The notes: generated by a model not told the origin, from the letters alone. A stretch of 64,000 nucleotides of DNA from Haloactinospora alba (GCF_006717075.1 NZ_VFQC01000001.1:1783501-1847500); one strand, 5' to 3'. Positions 50,599-59,600 are shown, counted from the first letter of the stretch. Made by a program: numbers and translations.

Positions 50599-52320
50599 TC
50601 AGCCGAAGAACCCGTACGACAGCAGTATGCCGTTGGTCGCGGCGATCACGGCGCCGGCCAGTACCACTCCGGTGACGAAGCCGGTGCGTAGCGAACGCAC
50701 CAGGTATTCCAGCCCGATCGCGTTGTTCAGCAGGAAGTACCCCAGGAACATGGCGTGGAAGAAAGCACCCGTGGTGAACGGGTCCCCGAAGTACCAGGAC
50801 GCCCCGCTCCACGCCTGTGTCGTCGTGAACCACTGCCACGCGTACGAGGCTCCGTACCCCAGCGGGATCTGCAGGATCGGCAGGACCAGCAACGGCAGCA
50901 ACTTGACGAAGTTCCACAGGCTCGGCTGGGCCGACCTCCGCGCCTGAGCCTGCGCTTGGCGCGCCGCTCGCTGTTCGGCCCGAACGCGTTCCTGGTGGAC
51001 GCGTTCCTCCTCCTGCTTCCTGCGCTCCTCCTCACGCCGCTGTTCGGACTGCCGACCGCGGTACTGCTGGCCCTGCTGCTGGTACCGGGGATCGGATTGC
51101 TCCTGGCGGGGACCGCGGTACAGGTCCGAGTAGGGGTCGTCACCGGACGGTGCGGCGGACGAGGGAGGTTGCCCGTAGGCCATGGTGGGCGGGGCTCCCT
51201 CGCCGGAACGGGGCCTCGTCTGTCCGGGGGGCGCGCTGCCGGGATAGTGCGCCGTCTGGTCCCGGTCGTCTCCCAGTGCCCTCGTTTCCGCCGGTGTGTT
51301 TCCCGCCTGCTGGGTGGTGTCCTCGTCGCCGAGTGCCTCTCCCGCCGCGCTTCCCGCGACCGCGCCTCCGGCGGCACCGGCTGCCGCGCTACCCAGGACC
51401 GAGGTCCGGCCGCCGGAGTCGGCAGTTCCCCCCTCTCCCGGTGCCTCGCTCAGAGCCGTATTGACCTTGTTCACCTGTTCGTGGACACCCTGCATGTAGG
51501 CGGGGGGAAGCCAGGAACCGCCGGCGGGGACATCGCCCAGCGCGTCCAGCAGGTCCGTCGGCCCGGGACGGAGTCGGGCCTCCTTCGCGAGGCAGCTGGA
51601 AACGATCCGTTGCAGGGATGCCGGCACGGCGGAAATATCGGGTTCACGCTGCATGATGCGCATCACCATGGTGGGCATGGCGCCCTCACCGAACGGCCCC
51701 GTTCCGCTCGCGGCGTACACCAGGACGGCCCCCAGCGCGAACATGTCGCTCACGGGTGTCATCCGTTCGCCCTGCACCTGTTCGGGAGACATGAATCCGG
51801 GGGTCCCGATCACTGACTGGGTTGCGGCTGTCCCCTCGGTGGCCCGGGCGATACCGAAGTCGATCACGCGCGGACCGTCCTCCGCCAGGAGCACGTTGCC
51901 CGGTTTCAGGTCACGGTGGATCAGACCGACACGGTGGATGTCGTTGAGCGCCTCAGCGAGTCCGGCGGCGAGCACCCGTAGCGAGTGTTCCGGGAGGCCA
52001 CCATGCGCACGCACCCCCTCGTCCAACGGCAGCGCGGGAACGTAGGAGGTGACGAGCCAGGGGACCTCCCCCTCAGTGTCGGCGTCGATGACCGGTGCGG
52101 TGAAGGCTCCGCTGACCTGGCGCGCTGCGGCCACCTCGCGGGCGAAACGCTCCCGGAAGGAGGGATCGGTGGCCATGTGGGGGTGGATCCGCTTGATCGC
52201 CACGGCTCGGCCGCCGGCGGAACGGCCGAAGTAAACCTGGCCCATTCCCCCAGCACCGAGGCGGCCGATCAGTCGGTAGCGGCCGATTCGGTCCGGGTCG
52301 CCGTTCTCCAATGGGGCCAC
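50599..52320 (-). CDS. Ser/Thr protein kinase with C-terminal membrane domain
   Basis: A 573-residue PknB-type kinase. Gly loop GRLGAGGMGQVY (near residue 19), VAIK lysine, HRDLKPGN catalytic loop near 134, DFG in VIDFGIA near 153 and GTPGFMSPEQ near 172 are all intact. Residues 285-440 are a low-complexity linker rich in Gln, Arg, Pro and Glu with a coiled-coil-like EEERRKQEEERVHQERVRAE. Three or four membrane spans follow (450-570) instead of the usual single span and PASTA domains. GTG 52320 is the start. Confidence 0.93.
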   Translation of the reverse strand: MAPLENGDPDRIGRYRLIGRLGAGGMGQVYFGRSAGGRAVAIKRIHPHMATDPSFRERFAREVAAARQVSGAFTAPVIDADTEGEVPWLVTSYVPALPLDEGVRAHGGLPEHSLRVLAAGLAEALNDIHRVGLIHRDLKPGNVLLAEDGPRVIDFGIARATEGTAATQSVIGTPGFMSPEQVQGERMTPVSDMFALGAVLVYAASGTGPFGEGAMPTMVMRIMQREPDISAVPASLQRIVSSCLAKEARLRPGPTDLLDALGDVPAGGSWLPPAYMQGVHEQVNKVNTALSEAPGEGGTADSGGRTSVLGSAAAGAAGGAVAGSAAGEALGDEDTTQQAGNTPAETRALGDDRDQTAHYPGSAPPGQTRPRSGEGAPPTMAYGQPPSSAAPSGDDPYSDLYRGPRQEQSDPRYQQQGQQYRGRQSEQRREEERRKQEEERVHQERVRAEQRAARQAQAQARRSAQPSLWNFVKLLPLLVLPILQIPLGYGASYAWQWFTTTQAWSGASWYFGDPFTTGAFFHAMFLGYFLLNNAIGLEYLVRSLRTGFVTGVVLAGAVIAATNGILLSYGFFG

Positions 52321-52489
52321 GTCGAGAACCTCCGCATGCGCCGTACTGTCCGATCCGTTAAGAGGCTAGTGCAACCGTGCGGGTGCGTTGGTCCGCGTGA
52401 ACGCCCGCACCGGCCGCCGGCGCGGGAGGAGCGTGGCTGCCCGCGGGGGTGGCCGTTCCGGTGCAACGGCAGCGTCGTAGTCTGCCGGT

Positions 52490-52960
52490 ATGCCGCATAC
52501 CTTTCTCCCTCCAGAACAGTGGTTCGCCTCCCTTCCCACGGCCTATCTGGCGTCGTCCGGTCTGATCACTGACGAGTCCGGCAACGTTCTGCTCGTGGAC
52601 CCCAACTACCGGGAGCACTGGACTCTTCCCGGTGGTGTCGTGGAGGAGGGGGAGGCTCCCAACAGTGCCTGTGCCCGGGAGATCGCTGAGGAGGTCGGGC
52701 TGAGGCTGCCCGTGGGAGACCTGCTGGCACTGCAGTGGAGCGCCCCGTACGGACAGCGTCCGAAGCCGTTCGTCTCGTTCGTCTTCGACTGCGGCCGGGT
52801 CGCGTCGGACACGCCGATCCTGCTGCAGGAGGAGGAACTCGATGACTACGCGTTCGTTCCCCCCGATTCCGCCGTTGACCTGCTGCATCCGGCGATCGCC
52901 CCACGGCTGTCCGCCGCTCTGCGAGCACGCACGACCGGAAGCACACAGTACGTGGAGTGA
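52490..52960 (+). CDS. Nudix hydrolase
   Basis: A 156-residue single-domain Nudix protein. The box is complete: [20 protein letters not shown] followed by EVGL, near residues 48-70, preceded by [11 protein letters not shown]. Likely a housecleaning pyrophosphatase for nucleotide derivatives, and the substrate is unknown. ATG 52490 has GTAGTCTGCCGGT before it, with no clear Shine-Dalgarno. A G+C palindrome 60 bases after the stop probably terminates it. Confidence 0.9.
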   Translation: MPHTFLPPEQWFASLPTAYLASSGLITDESGNVLLVDPNYREHWTLPGGVVEEGEAPNSACAREIAEEVGLRLPVGDLLALQWSAPYGQRPKPFVSFVFDCGRVASDTPILLQEEELDDYAFVPPDSAVDLLHPAIAPRLSAALRARTTGSTQYVE

Positions 52961-53345
52961 CCCTCGGTGGGGTCCGCACCGCGAGAGCGCCCGCATCCGG
53001 TCGGGGCACACCGCCTTCGGGGGCCGGTGCGCACCGGCCCCGTCACATGTTTGCCTTCATTTCAACAACCGCTGCCCCCGCAAAAAGAAACAAAAACAGG
53101 AACCATATTATGCCAAATATCCTCCACAGCAAACAATAAAAATTGGATGTTTTCTTTCGTGCATGTATCCTGACGCCTCCGGATGGGGAAAATCCGATCC
53201 CCTTCTTTTCGGACACGCGACAGGTCTCGCTTTCCGCCCCCATTCCGACGTAGTGTGCCACGATCGTGAGGACGATGAGCGCTACCTTCCTCTTTCCGTG
53301 GGTGGCGAGGAGGAAGCGGCGCTTCGCGCGTGGAGGACGGCGTCA
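52961..53345. other. intergenic region with an A+T-rich island
   Basis: After the terminator at 53020-53041, positions 53060-53170 are unusually A+T-rich (runs of AAAAAG, AAACAAAAACAGG, AATAAAAATT), in sharp contrast to the flanks. This is a probable promoter region for the GAF-ANTAR gene. The short hydrophobic open frame on the minus strand here is a composition artefact. Confidence 0.55.
53020..53041 (+). terminator. palindromic terminator of the Nudix gene
   Basis: GGGGCCGGTGC followed directly by GCACCGGCCCC. As RNA it forms a 9-base stem with a GCGC loop. Confidence 0.65.
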
Positions 53346-54095
53346 ATGCACACTCGGAGTGACCAGTCTCTATCGCCCGGAAGAATCGCGGACCTCGTAC
53401 GGTCGCTGTTCGTCGGACCGGATATGCAGGACGCCCTGCAACGTATCGCCGACAGCGCGGTTGATCTCGTCGGTGGTTGCGACTACGCGGGTGTGTCGGT
53501 CACTGACGGCGAGGGAGGGATACGCACGCTGTGCTACACCCACGGTGTCGTCCTCAAGCACAACACGCTGCAGTCCCGAGTGGCCGAAGGCCCCTGTGTC
53601 GACGTCGCCGAGGGTGTGGAGTTCCTGCACGTGGCCGACCTGGCGCACGAACACCGCTGGCCGCACTACGCCGCGGAGGCCTCGGAGCTCCCCTTCGGGA
53701 GCATGCTCCTCTACCGCCTGTTCACCCGAACCGACGTGCTGGGAGTGCTGGCGATGTACTCCGACTCCCCCGACGCGTTCCCCCCACACACCCATGAGGT
53801 GGGGACAGTCCTCTCCGCCCACGCCACAGCCGCGCTGGCGGCCTCGCACCACATCGCCAACCTGAACCGCGCCCTGAAGACCAGGGAGACCATCGGACAG
53901 GCCCAGGGCATCCTCATGGAGCGCCACCGTATGACACCCGACCAGGCCTGGGAGCACCTGAGAGCGGTGTCCCAGGACCGCAACGTCAAGGTCGCGCAAC
54001 TGGCTGAGCAGATCTCGCGCACCGGCGAGGATCCGCACCGCACCGTGCGGTCTCACACGGCCTCGAAACGGGAAAAGCGCGACAATACCCCGTGA
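53346..54095 (+). CDS. GAF and ANTAR domain antitermination-type regulator
   Basis: A 249-residue regulator. A GAF sensory domain spans about residues 20-165 (DYAGVSVTDGEGGIRTLCYT, EGPCVDVAEGVEFLHVADL), then an ANTAR domain near 180-235 (IGQAQGILMERHRMTPDQAW, EHLRAVSQDRNVKVAQLAEQ). ANTAR proteins bind paired RNA hairpins and prevent transcription termination. The GAF ligand is unknown. ATG 53346 follows GGAGGACGG. It is followed by a SigB/F/G-type sigma factor, a pairing that suggests stress control. Confidence 0.9.
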   Translation: MHTRSDQSLSPGRIADLVRSLFVGPDMQDALQRIADSAVDLVGGCDYAGVSVTDGEGGIRTLCYTHGVVLKHNTLQSRVAEGPCVDVAEGVEFLHVADLAHEHRWPHYAAEASELPFGSMLLYRLFTRTDVLGVLAMYSDSPDAFPPHTHEVGTVLSAHATAALAASHHIANLNRALKTRETIGQAQGILMERHRMTPDQAWEHLRAVSQDRNVKVAQLAEQISRTGEDPHRTVRSHTASKREKRDNTP

Positions 54096-54450
54096 CTCCC
54101 CGGGCTTCAACCGTAATTTTCCGCACATCCACCCCTTTTGAAATATTGCGCTATTACCCGATTTTGGCGCAATACTAGATTACGGCTACCTGTCAGCTGT
54201 TCACGAACCGGGAGGTTATCGTTAGTGTTGTGCTGTGTCGTGCACAAGGTCCGAAAGCGTGGCCTCATGACGTCTCGCACGTCGCTCTGACGAGTTCCGG
54301 AGTTCCGTTCTCCGCAGTGGACCGGACGCAAAGCGATACCCGTCGACGGGACACGACCGGCACAGTGACGGGTTCCATTGTCCACACACCACCACCGGCA
54401 GGGCGTGTGCGCGGCGGGACGATTCTGTGAGTAGCTGAGGATGCCATCCG
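54096..54450. other. intergenic region upstream of the sigma factor gene
   Basis: About 355 bases. 54105-54185 is A+T-rich and contains the inverted repeat listed at 54144-54174. The remainder is mixed composition and presumably holds the sigma gene promoter. I could not find a convincing GTTT-N15-GGGTA stress-sigma promoter. Confidence 0.5.
54144..54174. promoter_or_regulatory. inverted repeat between GAF-ANTAR and sigma factor genes
   Basis: TATTGCGC (54144-54151) and GCGCAATA (54167-54174), perfect 8-base arms with a 15-base spacer of TATTACCCGATTTTG. Either a weak terminator of the ANTAR gene or an operator. Confidence 0.45.
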
Positions 54451-55290
54451 ATGTCTACACCGAACGCGCTTCGCAACCCGACAACGACCGTGCCCTCGCA
54501 GCCCCGTTCGAACGGGACACGCCGTTCGGACGAGGAGTACTACGCCAAGACCAGGCGCCTCTTCCACGACCTGCGCATGACAGACTGTGGAACCCCGCAC
54601 CGCACCAGGATCTACCAGGAGCTGGTGGAGTTACACGTCCCCGTGGTACGCCGCATCGCGCGGCAGTACCGACACCGCGGTGAGCCGGAGGAAGACCTCA
54701 AGCAGGTGGCGATGGTGGGGCTCATCCAAGCGATCCGCAACTTCGACCCTGACTACGGCAAGGAGTTCATCTCCTACGCCCTACCCATGATGACCGGCGA
54801 GGTGAAACGCCACTTCCGTGACCGGACGTGGACGGTACGGGTACCGAGGAAGCACCAGGAGAAACGCTCCGAGCTGAACCGGGTCACCGCCTCGTTCAGC
54901 CAGGAGTACGGCCGTTCACCGACGGTGTCGGAGATCGCCGCCCGCCTTGAGCTGTCCACGGAGCAGACGCTCGAACTGATCGACGCCGCCAGTGCCTACA
55001 GTGCGCTCTCCCTTGACGTTCCCTACGGGAGTGACGAAGAGGACAAGACGCTCGGCGACACGCTCGGCGAGTACGACTCCGAGCTGGAGAACGTCACCGA
55101 CCGGGCCACCCTGCGCTCGGCACTGGCCGAACTCCCCCCACGTGACAGGCGCATCCTGTTGCTGCGCTTCGCCGGAAACAAAACGCAGGCGCAGATCGCG
55201 GAACGGGTGGGACTCTCCCAGATGCACGTGTCCCGGACACTGTCGGCGACGTTGGCGGAGCTCCGGAAGAAGCTCGTCACGGAGATGTGA
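54451..55290 (+). CDS. SigB/SigF/SigG-subfamily RNA polymerase sigma factor
   Basis: A 279-residue group 3 sigma factor. Region 2 is seen in HVPVVRRIARQYRHRGEPEE, DLKQVAMVGLIQAIRNFDPD and GKEFISYALPMMTGEVKRHF with RDRTWTVRVPRKHQE. Region 3 is near 150-200, and region 4 ends LPPRDRRILLLRFAGNKTQA and AERVGLSQMHVSRTLSATLA. This subfamily drives general stress and developmental genes in actinomycetes and is usually held by an anti-sigma factor, none of which is encoded nearby. ATG 54451. Confidence 0.94.
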   Translation: MSTPNALRNPTTTVPSQPRSNGTRRSDEEYYAKTRRLFHDLRMTDCGTPHRTRIYQELVELHVPVVRRIARQYRHRGEPEEDLKQVAMVGLIQAIRNFDPDYGKEFISYALPMMTGEVKRHFRDRTWTVRVPRKHQEKRSELNRVTASFSQEYGRSPTVSEIAARLELSTEQTLELIDAASAYSALSLDVPYGSDEEDKTLGDTLGEYDSELENVTDRATLRSALAELPPRDRRILLLRFAGNKTQAQIAERVGLSQMHVSRTLSATLAELRKKLVTEM

Positions 55291-55318
55291 GCCGCGGGTG
55301 TCCCACCCGGAGCACTGC

Positions 55319-55360
55319 AGCGGAGCCGTTTTCCTCGCCCGCCCGTACCACGGCTCCGCT
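55319..55360. terminator. hairpin between convergent sigma factor and glycosyltransferase genes
   Basis: AGCGGAGCCGT (55319-55329) pairs with ACGGCTCCGCT (55350-55360), 11 perfect pairs and a 20-base loop, 28 bases after the sigma stop. Confidence 0.65.
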
Positions 55361-55446
55361 CCCCGGGAACGCTGCCGTAGTCCGGCTGGTGCGCGCGGCG
55401 CGTTCATCGACGGCGGCGGGCGAGGGCAACGCCACCGCGCCCGCTC

Positions 55447-56673
55447 TCACGCGCTCTCTGGCGACACCGTGTCCGCCCGAGCGACAGGACCGGGGGTGTT
55501 TCCCCACTGGTACGCCTTGTGGTAGACGCCCTCGAGCTGGCCAGCGACCATTGGCCACCCGTACCGGGCGGCAGCGCGGTCGGCTGCGGCGATGCCGTAG
55601 GTCTCCCGCGCCACTGGGTCGTTCATCAGGTTACGGATCCGGCGCGCCAGGGCCGCCGGATCCGCCGGTGGAATCAGCCTCCCCGTCACACCGTGGACCA
55701 TGGTGTCCAGGTGCCCTCCGACACTGGAGGCGATGACAGGGGCGCCACATGCCATGGCCTCCACTGTGGCCAGCCCGAACGGTTGCCAGCGGGCCATGTC
55801 CACAGCGAGGTCGGCGGATCGCAGCAGCGAGGGGATCTCCCGGTGCGGCACCCAGCCCAGCAGCCGGACTCGCTCGGCCACACCAGCCTCGACGGCGACA
55901 CCGCGGATCCGGGCAGCGTCCGGGTCGTCGTCGAGCTCGGAGGAGGGGGGCCCGCCCGCAACGACGAGCTCCGCGTCCGGTACGTAGGCCAGCGCGCGTA
56001 CGACCGTGTCGATGTCCTTGTCACTGCCCAACCGTCCCGTTGTGACGATGCGCTGGTTTCTCCCCCGGTCGCACACGGCTCCCTCAGGCCGGAAGAGGGT
56101 CGTGTCGATGCCGTAGGGCACCATGACGCAGCGCTCTCCGGGTACTCCCGACGCGCGCATCTCCTGACGGGCCTGGGTGGAGGTGGTCACCACCATTGCG
56201 GCCTGTTTCGCCGTCTCCACGGTCTCTCCCGGCGATCCCCGGGAGGCGCCCTGGGGCAGCGCCGGTTCCCCGTACGTGTTCCCGGCCGAGGCGTGGACGG
56301 TCTGTACCACCGGAATACCCAGACGAGAGGCACCGGCGAGAGCGAACCGGGCGTTCACTCCCGGCTGTGCGTGTACGACGTCCGGAGGATCGGCGGACCA
56401 CTCGGCCGCCAGACGCTCGCCCACCTCTGTCACGTACGCCGTGGTGCAGCCGGGGTCCGCGGTTGTGGGAACGTGTTGTCCCCACAGACCGTCGGCGACG
56501 TCGACCGTTCGCTCCAGGGGAGGAACACTGCTCGGCGCATAGACCGTCACACGGTGCGTCCGAGCGCTCATCGCACGTGCGAGCCCAGCGACGTGGATGC
56601 TGCTTCCGTCCGTGTGCTCTCCTGACAGCGCAGCCAGTGGACCAGTGCCGTCACAGACCATAGCGATCTTCAT
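55447..56673 (-). CDS. GT4-family glycosyltransferase
   Basis: A 408-residue GT-B glycosyltransferase. N-domain: DGSSIHVAGLARAMSARTH and DVVHAQPGVNARFAL. C-domain: TGRLGSDKDIDTVVRAL near 225 and the nucleotide-sugar motif MARWQPFGLATVEAMACGAP near 315 with the E-x7-E glutamates, then GHLDTMVHGVTGRLIPPADP. The pattern is like MshA/sucrose-synthase-type retaining enzymes. Donor and acceptor unknown. ATG 56673 follows GGGGAAG. Confidence 0.9.
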   Translation of the reverse strand: MKIAMVCDGTGPLAALSGEHTDGSSIHVAGLARAMSARTHRVTVYAPSSVPPLERTVDVADGLWGQHVPTTADPGCTTAYVTEVGERLAAEWSADPPDVVHAQPGVNARFALAGASRLGIPVVQTVHASAGNTYGEPALPQGASRGSPGETVETAKQAAMVVTTSTQARQEMRASGVPGERCVMVPYGIDTTLFRPEGAVCDRGRNQRIVTTGRLGSDKDIDTVVRALAYVPDAELVVAGGPPSSELDDDPDAARIRGVAVEAGVAERVRLLGWVPHREIPSLLRSADLAVDMARWQPFGLATVEAMACGAPVIASSVGGHLDTMVHGVTGRLIPPADPAALARRIRNLMNDPVARETYGIAAADRAAARYGWPMVAGQLEGVYHKAYQWGNTPGPVARADTVSPESA

Positions 56674-57344
56674 CGCACACTTCCCCGCTCCCTGAGACTC
56701 GAGATGACACGCACCCGCCGGGGGCGGCTGTTCGGCCGCCGCCCCGCTGGAACTCCTTCGGCTACCATCCGGCCTCCGGCGTCGCAACGCTTCCCGCGGA
56801 CAACGGGCCGGCCGAACGGGCCACAACCCAAAGAAGCATCCCCTCCGAAGGGATCTCCCGTTTCCGCGGAGGACCTGCCGCGACAGCAGCGTGGCCCCCA
56901 CCGTTCGCACATGGGAGTACGCCCTGCCGGACCTTCTCCCAGCGCCCCGTGAGCACGCCATACCAGCTGTCACTTCTCTATCGCTTTTTGTCACTGTCCC
57001 ACGCGTCACGTGGCCACCCAAGGCGGCACTCGGAGAAGGGAGCGGACACGCGCGATGCCGACGCCCCATCAGAGGACACAGCGCGACGCCTGCCGAGCAG
57101 GACAGCGCGGAGACAGTGAAGAAGCGCAGCGGTGGGACCGCTCCCGCCGGGCTCCCGGGCGGCGCGTGTGACGCCGCCCCCGACCGGAACGGTGCGTGGT
57201 TGTCCAACGGTGACGGGAGCACTGCGCACCGTTCGGTTCGGCACACGGCCGGACAGCCGCGCGACAGGCCACACACGGCACGCTGCGGACCCCCGGGAAC
57301 GGACTCCGAGCCGCGGGGGACGCGGGAGCTACCCCGCGGGGTCC
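56674..57344. other. long intergenic region upstream of the glycosyltransferase gene
   Basis: About 670 bases with no convincing gene. On the minus strand, the 230 bases before the glycosyltransferase are rich in short inverted repeats (for example GGCGGC near 56730 against GCCGCC, ATCCC/GGGAT near 56838-56856, and GGCCGG/CCGGCC near 56778-56812) and could be a structured leader. The distal half is G+C-rich with Arg/Pro-type shadow frames. Confidence 0.45.
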
Positions 57345-58238
57345 TCAGTGGGGGTCCGGTACCAGCACCCGAACGGCGCGCGGCACGACCCTGCACGTGA
57401 TGGGGAGCTCCCCGAGCCGCTCACCATCGGCGTAGCCCGTGGGCGGCCTGCGGGTTCCCTCCTCCCGGCTGGTAATGGTGATCTCCCGCCCCCGCAGTGT
57501 CGTGACCTCGTCCAACCTGGTGTGCGTGCCGTTGAGGACGCTGGGAAAGAAACGCAGGAAAGCAGCGCGTGGTACCTCGTGCACCAGCACCACGTCGAGC
57601 AGGCCGTCGTCGTGCACGGCGTCGGGGCAGACCCGCATCCCGCCGCCGTAACTCGCGGTGTTGCCCACAGCCACGAGCATCCCGTTGAAGTCCAGTTCCC
57701 TACCGTCCACACTGACAGTGAACGGTACCGGCTGGAACGCTCCCAGCTCGGCGACGAGACCAGCGAGATAGTTGACCCGGCCGAACGAGTACGGGAACCC
57801 GTTCACCCGTTCGTTCACCTGCGAGTCGAAACCGCAGGCAAGCACACTCAGGAAGTGTCGCCCCGCGGCGTGGACGGTGTCGCTGGCAACCGTCTCGTCA
57901 CGCAGGATCATGTCGACCGCCGCGGTGAGCGAACGGGGGATGCCAAGTTCCCTGGCGATGTCGTTTCCCGTACCCGTGGGGACCACTCCCAACGGTACGT
58001 CCGTGTCGGCCACCGCTTGCAGGGCCATATGCGCCTGCCCGTCGCCGCCCACCGCAACGAGGGCGTCAGGGCCTGCCAGAACAGCTTTCCGTGCGCGCTC
58101 GGCGCTCTCTTCCGCCGAGCGGCCAGCCACCACCGTGACCCCGGCCCCGCGGGAACGAAGTCTCTGTACGAGCCGGGCCCCCGTTCTGGCTGCTCTGGGG
58201 GAGGCCGGGTTCACGAGAAGGGCGACGGAGGGGGGCAT
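57345..58238 (-). CDS. diacylglycerol/sphingosine-kinase-family lipid kinase (YegS-like)
   Basis: A 297-residue DAGK-catalytic-domain protein. ALLVNPAS near residue 6, VAVGGDGQAHMAL near 62 (GGDGQ rather than the usual GGDGT), PLGVVPTGTGNDIARELGIP near 83 and GGGMRVCPDAVHDDGLLDVV near 200 are the family blocks. It phosphorylates a lipid, probably diacylglycerol, at the membrane. ATG 58238 or GTG 58241 start with GGAAC upstream. It closes the FKBP-pafBC-tat gene block, where a diacylglycerol kinase is a usual member. Confidence 0.92.
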   Translation of the reverse strand: MPPSVALLVNPASPRAARTGARLVQRLRSRGAGVTVVAGRSAEESAERARKAVLAGPDALVAVGGDGQAHMALQAVADTDVPLGVVPTGTGNDIARELGIPRSLTAAVDMILRDETVASDTVHAAGRHFLSVLACGFDSQVNERVNGFPYSFGRVNYLAGLVAELGAFQPVPFTVSVDGRELDFNGMLVAVGNTASYGGGMRVCPDAVHDDGLLDVVLVHEVPRAAFLRFFPSVLNGTHTRLDEVTTLRGREITITSREEGTRRPPTGYADGERLGELPITCRVVPRAVRVLVPDPH

Positions 58239-58272
58239 CACGTTCCTATCGGTAGGGACCGGTGGGAACAGA

Positions 58273-58662
58273 CTAGTCGGTGTGGCCGCTGTCGCCTTCC
58301 GTGGCCCCGGGATTGTTGTTCGGGGAGGGAACTGCCGTCACCGGCACCTCTCCGCGCTGTATGGCGGCTTCCTCCTCGGTGAGATACTCCTCGGGGATGT
58401 CGAACTCCCCGTCCTTCGCGCCGAGGACGAAGGCCTCCCACTCCTCGGGGGTGAAGAAGAGCGTTCCCTTCTCCGGGTTCTTCCCGTCACGCACGGCCCG
58501 GTAGCCGTCGTCGAACTTGGCGACCTCGACGATGGCGTCGGAGTCCTCCGTCGACAGGGAGGAGCGTTTCCAGACCGCGTTCGTCGTGTCGTGCCACTTC
58601 GGGTTGCCCCGCGCTTCCGGTGGCAGTTCGGTACGGGACGTGTCGGCGGTGTTCTCGCTCAT
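58273..58662 (-). CDS. DUF397 domain protein with acidic tail
   Basis: A 129-residue protein. WKRSSLSTEDSDAIVEVAKF, then YRAVRDGKNPEKGTLFFTPE and EWEAFVLGAKDGEFD match the DUF397 domain, but the residue before the VEVA strand is Ile where most family members have Cys. An acidic, proline-rich C-terminal tail of about 40 residues is extra. DUF397 proteins normally sit beside an XRE-type HTH regulator as a toxin-antitoxin-like or developmental pair, and none is here. RBS GAGGAGAAG precedes the ATG. Confidence 0.88.
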   Translation of the reverse strand: MSENTADTSRTELPPEARGNPKWHDTTNAVWKRSSLSTEDSDAIVEVAKFDDGYRAVRDGKNPEKGTLFFTPEEWEAFVLGAKDGEFDIPEEYLTEEEAAIQRGEVPVTAVPSPNNNPGATEGDSGHTD

Positions 58663-58745
58663 CTTCTTCTCCTCACAGGTGGGCGGGACGCTGGCTGGGA
58701 GGGTCCTCTTCTTCTCCCGTACCTACCCGGACCGCGGGAGTGATT

Positions 58746-59600
58746 CTAACTCTTGTGGCCGTCTGGGGAGGCGTGTTCCGTCTCCTCCAGCGGCGAGATC
58801 TCGTCGTCGCTGAGGCCGGCAAGCGGGTCGTTGTTCCTCCTGCGACGGTCGTTGAGGAAGCAGAACAGTTCGGCCGCTTCGAACAGCAGGATGACCGGAA
58901 CCGCCAGTGCCAGCATGGAGAGGGGCTCGGCGGGTGTAGCGACCGCTGCGGCGACGAAGGCGCCGAATATGATCATCCGCCGCCAGCGGGCGAGGGCCGC
59001 GTGGGTCACCACGCCCAGCACGTTGAGCACGGCCACCAGTAGCGGAACGACGAAACCGATCCCGAACACCACCATCATCAGCATCATGTAGCTGAGGTAG
59101 TTGGTGATCGTGATCGTGGGGAGCGCGTCCGGTGGGGCGAAACCGAACAGCACCTGCATCGCCAGGTCGGTGATGGCATAGGCCAGGGCCGCGCCCACGG
59201 TGAACAGAACAGCGGCCACGGGAACGAACAGGTACGTGTACTTCTTCTCCCGCCCGTTGAGCGCCGGGAGGAGGAAGGCCCAGAGCTGGTAGAGCCAGAA
59301 CGGACTGGACACCAGGATCCCGACGATAAGCCAGACCTTGAAAGCGAGGAAGAACGCGTCGAACATCCCGGTGAAGATGAGACTGCACGACTCACCGTCG
59401 ATCTCGCGTGCCTCGGGCAGGGAACAGTACGGCGCCTTCAGGACCTCCCACACGGGCTCGTACACGAAGTACCCCACGACAGTGCCGAGCGCGATGAAGA
59501 TCAGCGCCTTGACCAGACGGTCACGGAGCTCGCGCATATGGCCCATGAACGACATGCGCCCTTCGGAGTCCGGTTTCTCCTGTTGTCGCCGACGCTGCAT
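58746..59600 (-). CDS. tatC: twin-arginine translocase subunit TatC
   Basis: A 284-residue membrane protein with six spans. MSFMGHMRELRDRLVKALIF (signal-peptide recognition Glu in the first cytoplasmic segment), FTGMFDAFFLAFKVWLIVG, SSPFWLYQLWAFLLPALNGR and GIGFVVPLLVAVLNVLGVVT are typical. It recognises folded proteins with RR signal peptides and exports them with TatA. ATG 59600 follows GGAGAG. It is 98 bases downstream of tatA. Confidence 0.96.
   Translation of the reverse strand: MQRRRQQEKPDSEGRMSFMGHMRELRDRLVKALIFIALGTVVGYFVYEPVWEVLKAPYCSLPEAREIDGESCSLIFTGMFDAFFLAFKVWLIVGILVSSPFWLYQLWAFLLPALNGREKKYTYLFVPVAAVLFTVGAALAYAITDLAMQVLFGFAPPDALPTITITNYLSYMMLMMVVFGIGFVVPLLVAVLNVLGVVTHAALARWRRMIIFGAFVAAAVATPAEPLSMLALAVPVILLFEAAELFCFLNDRRRRNNDPLAGLSDDEISPLEETEHASPDGHKS

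Noticed and set aside
53043-53261. Minus-strand 72-codon frame with a hydrophobic C-terminus
   Set aside because: The hydrophobic run comes from the A+T-rich island read as Phe/Leu/Ile codons. There is no start context and the frame opposes the promoter region.
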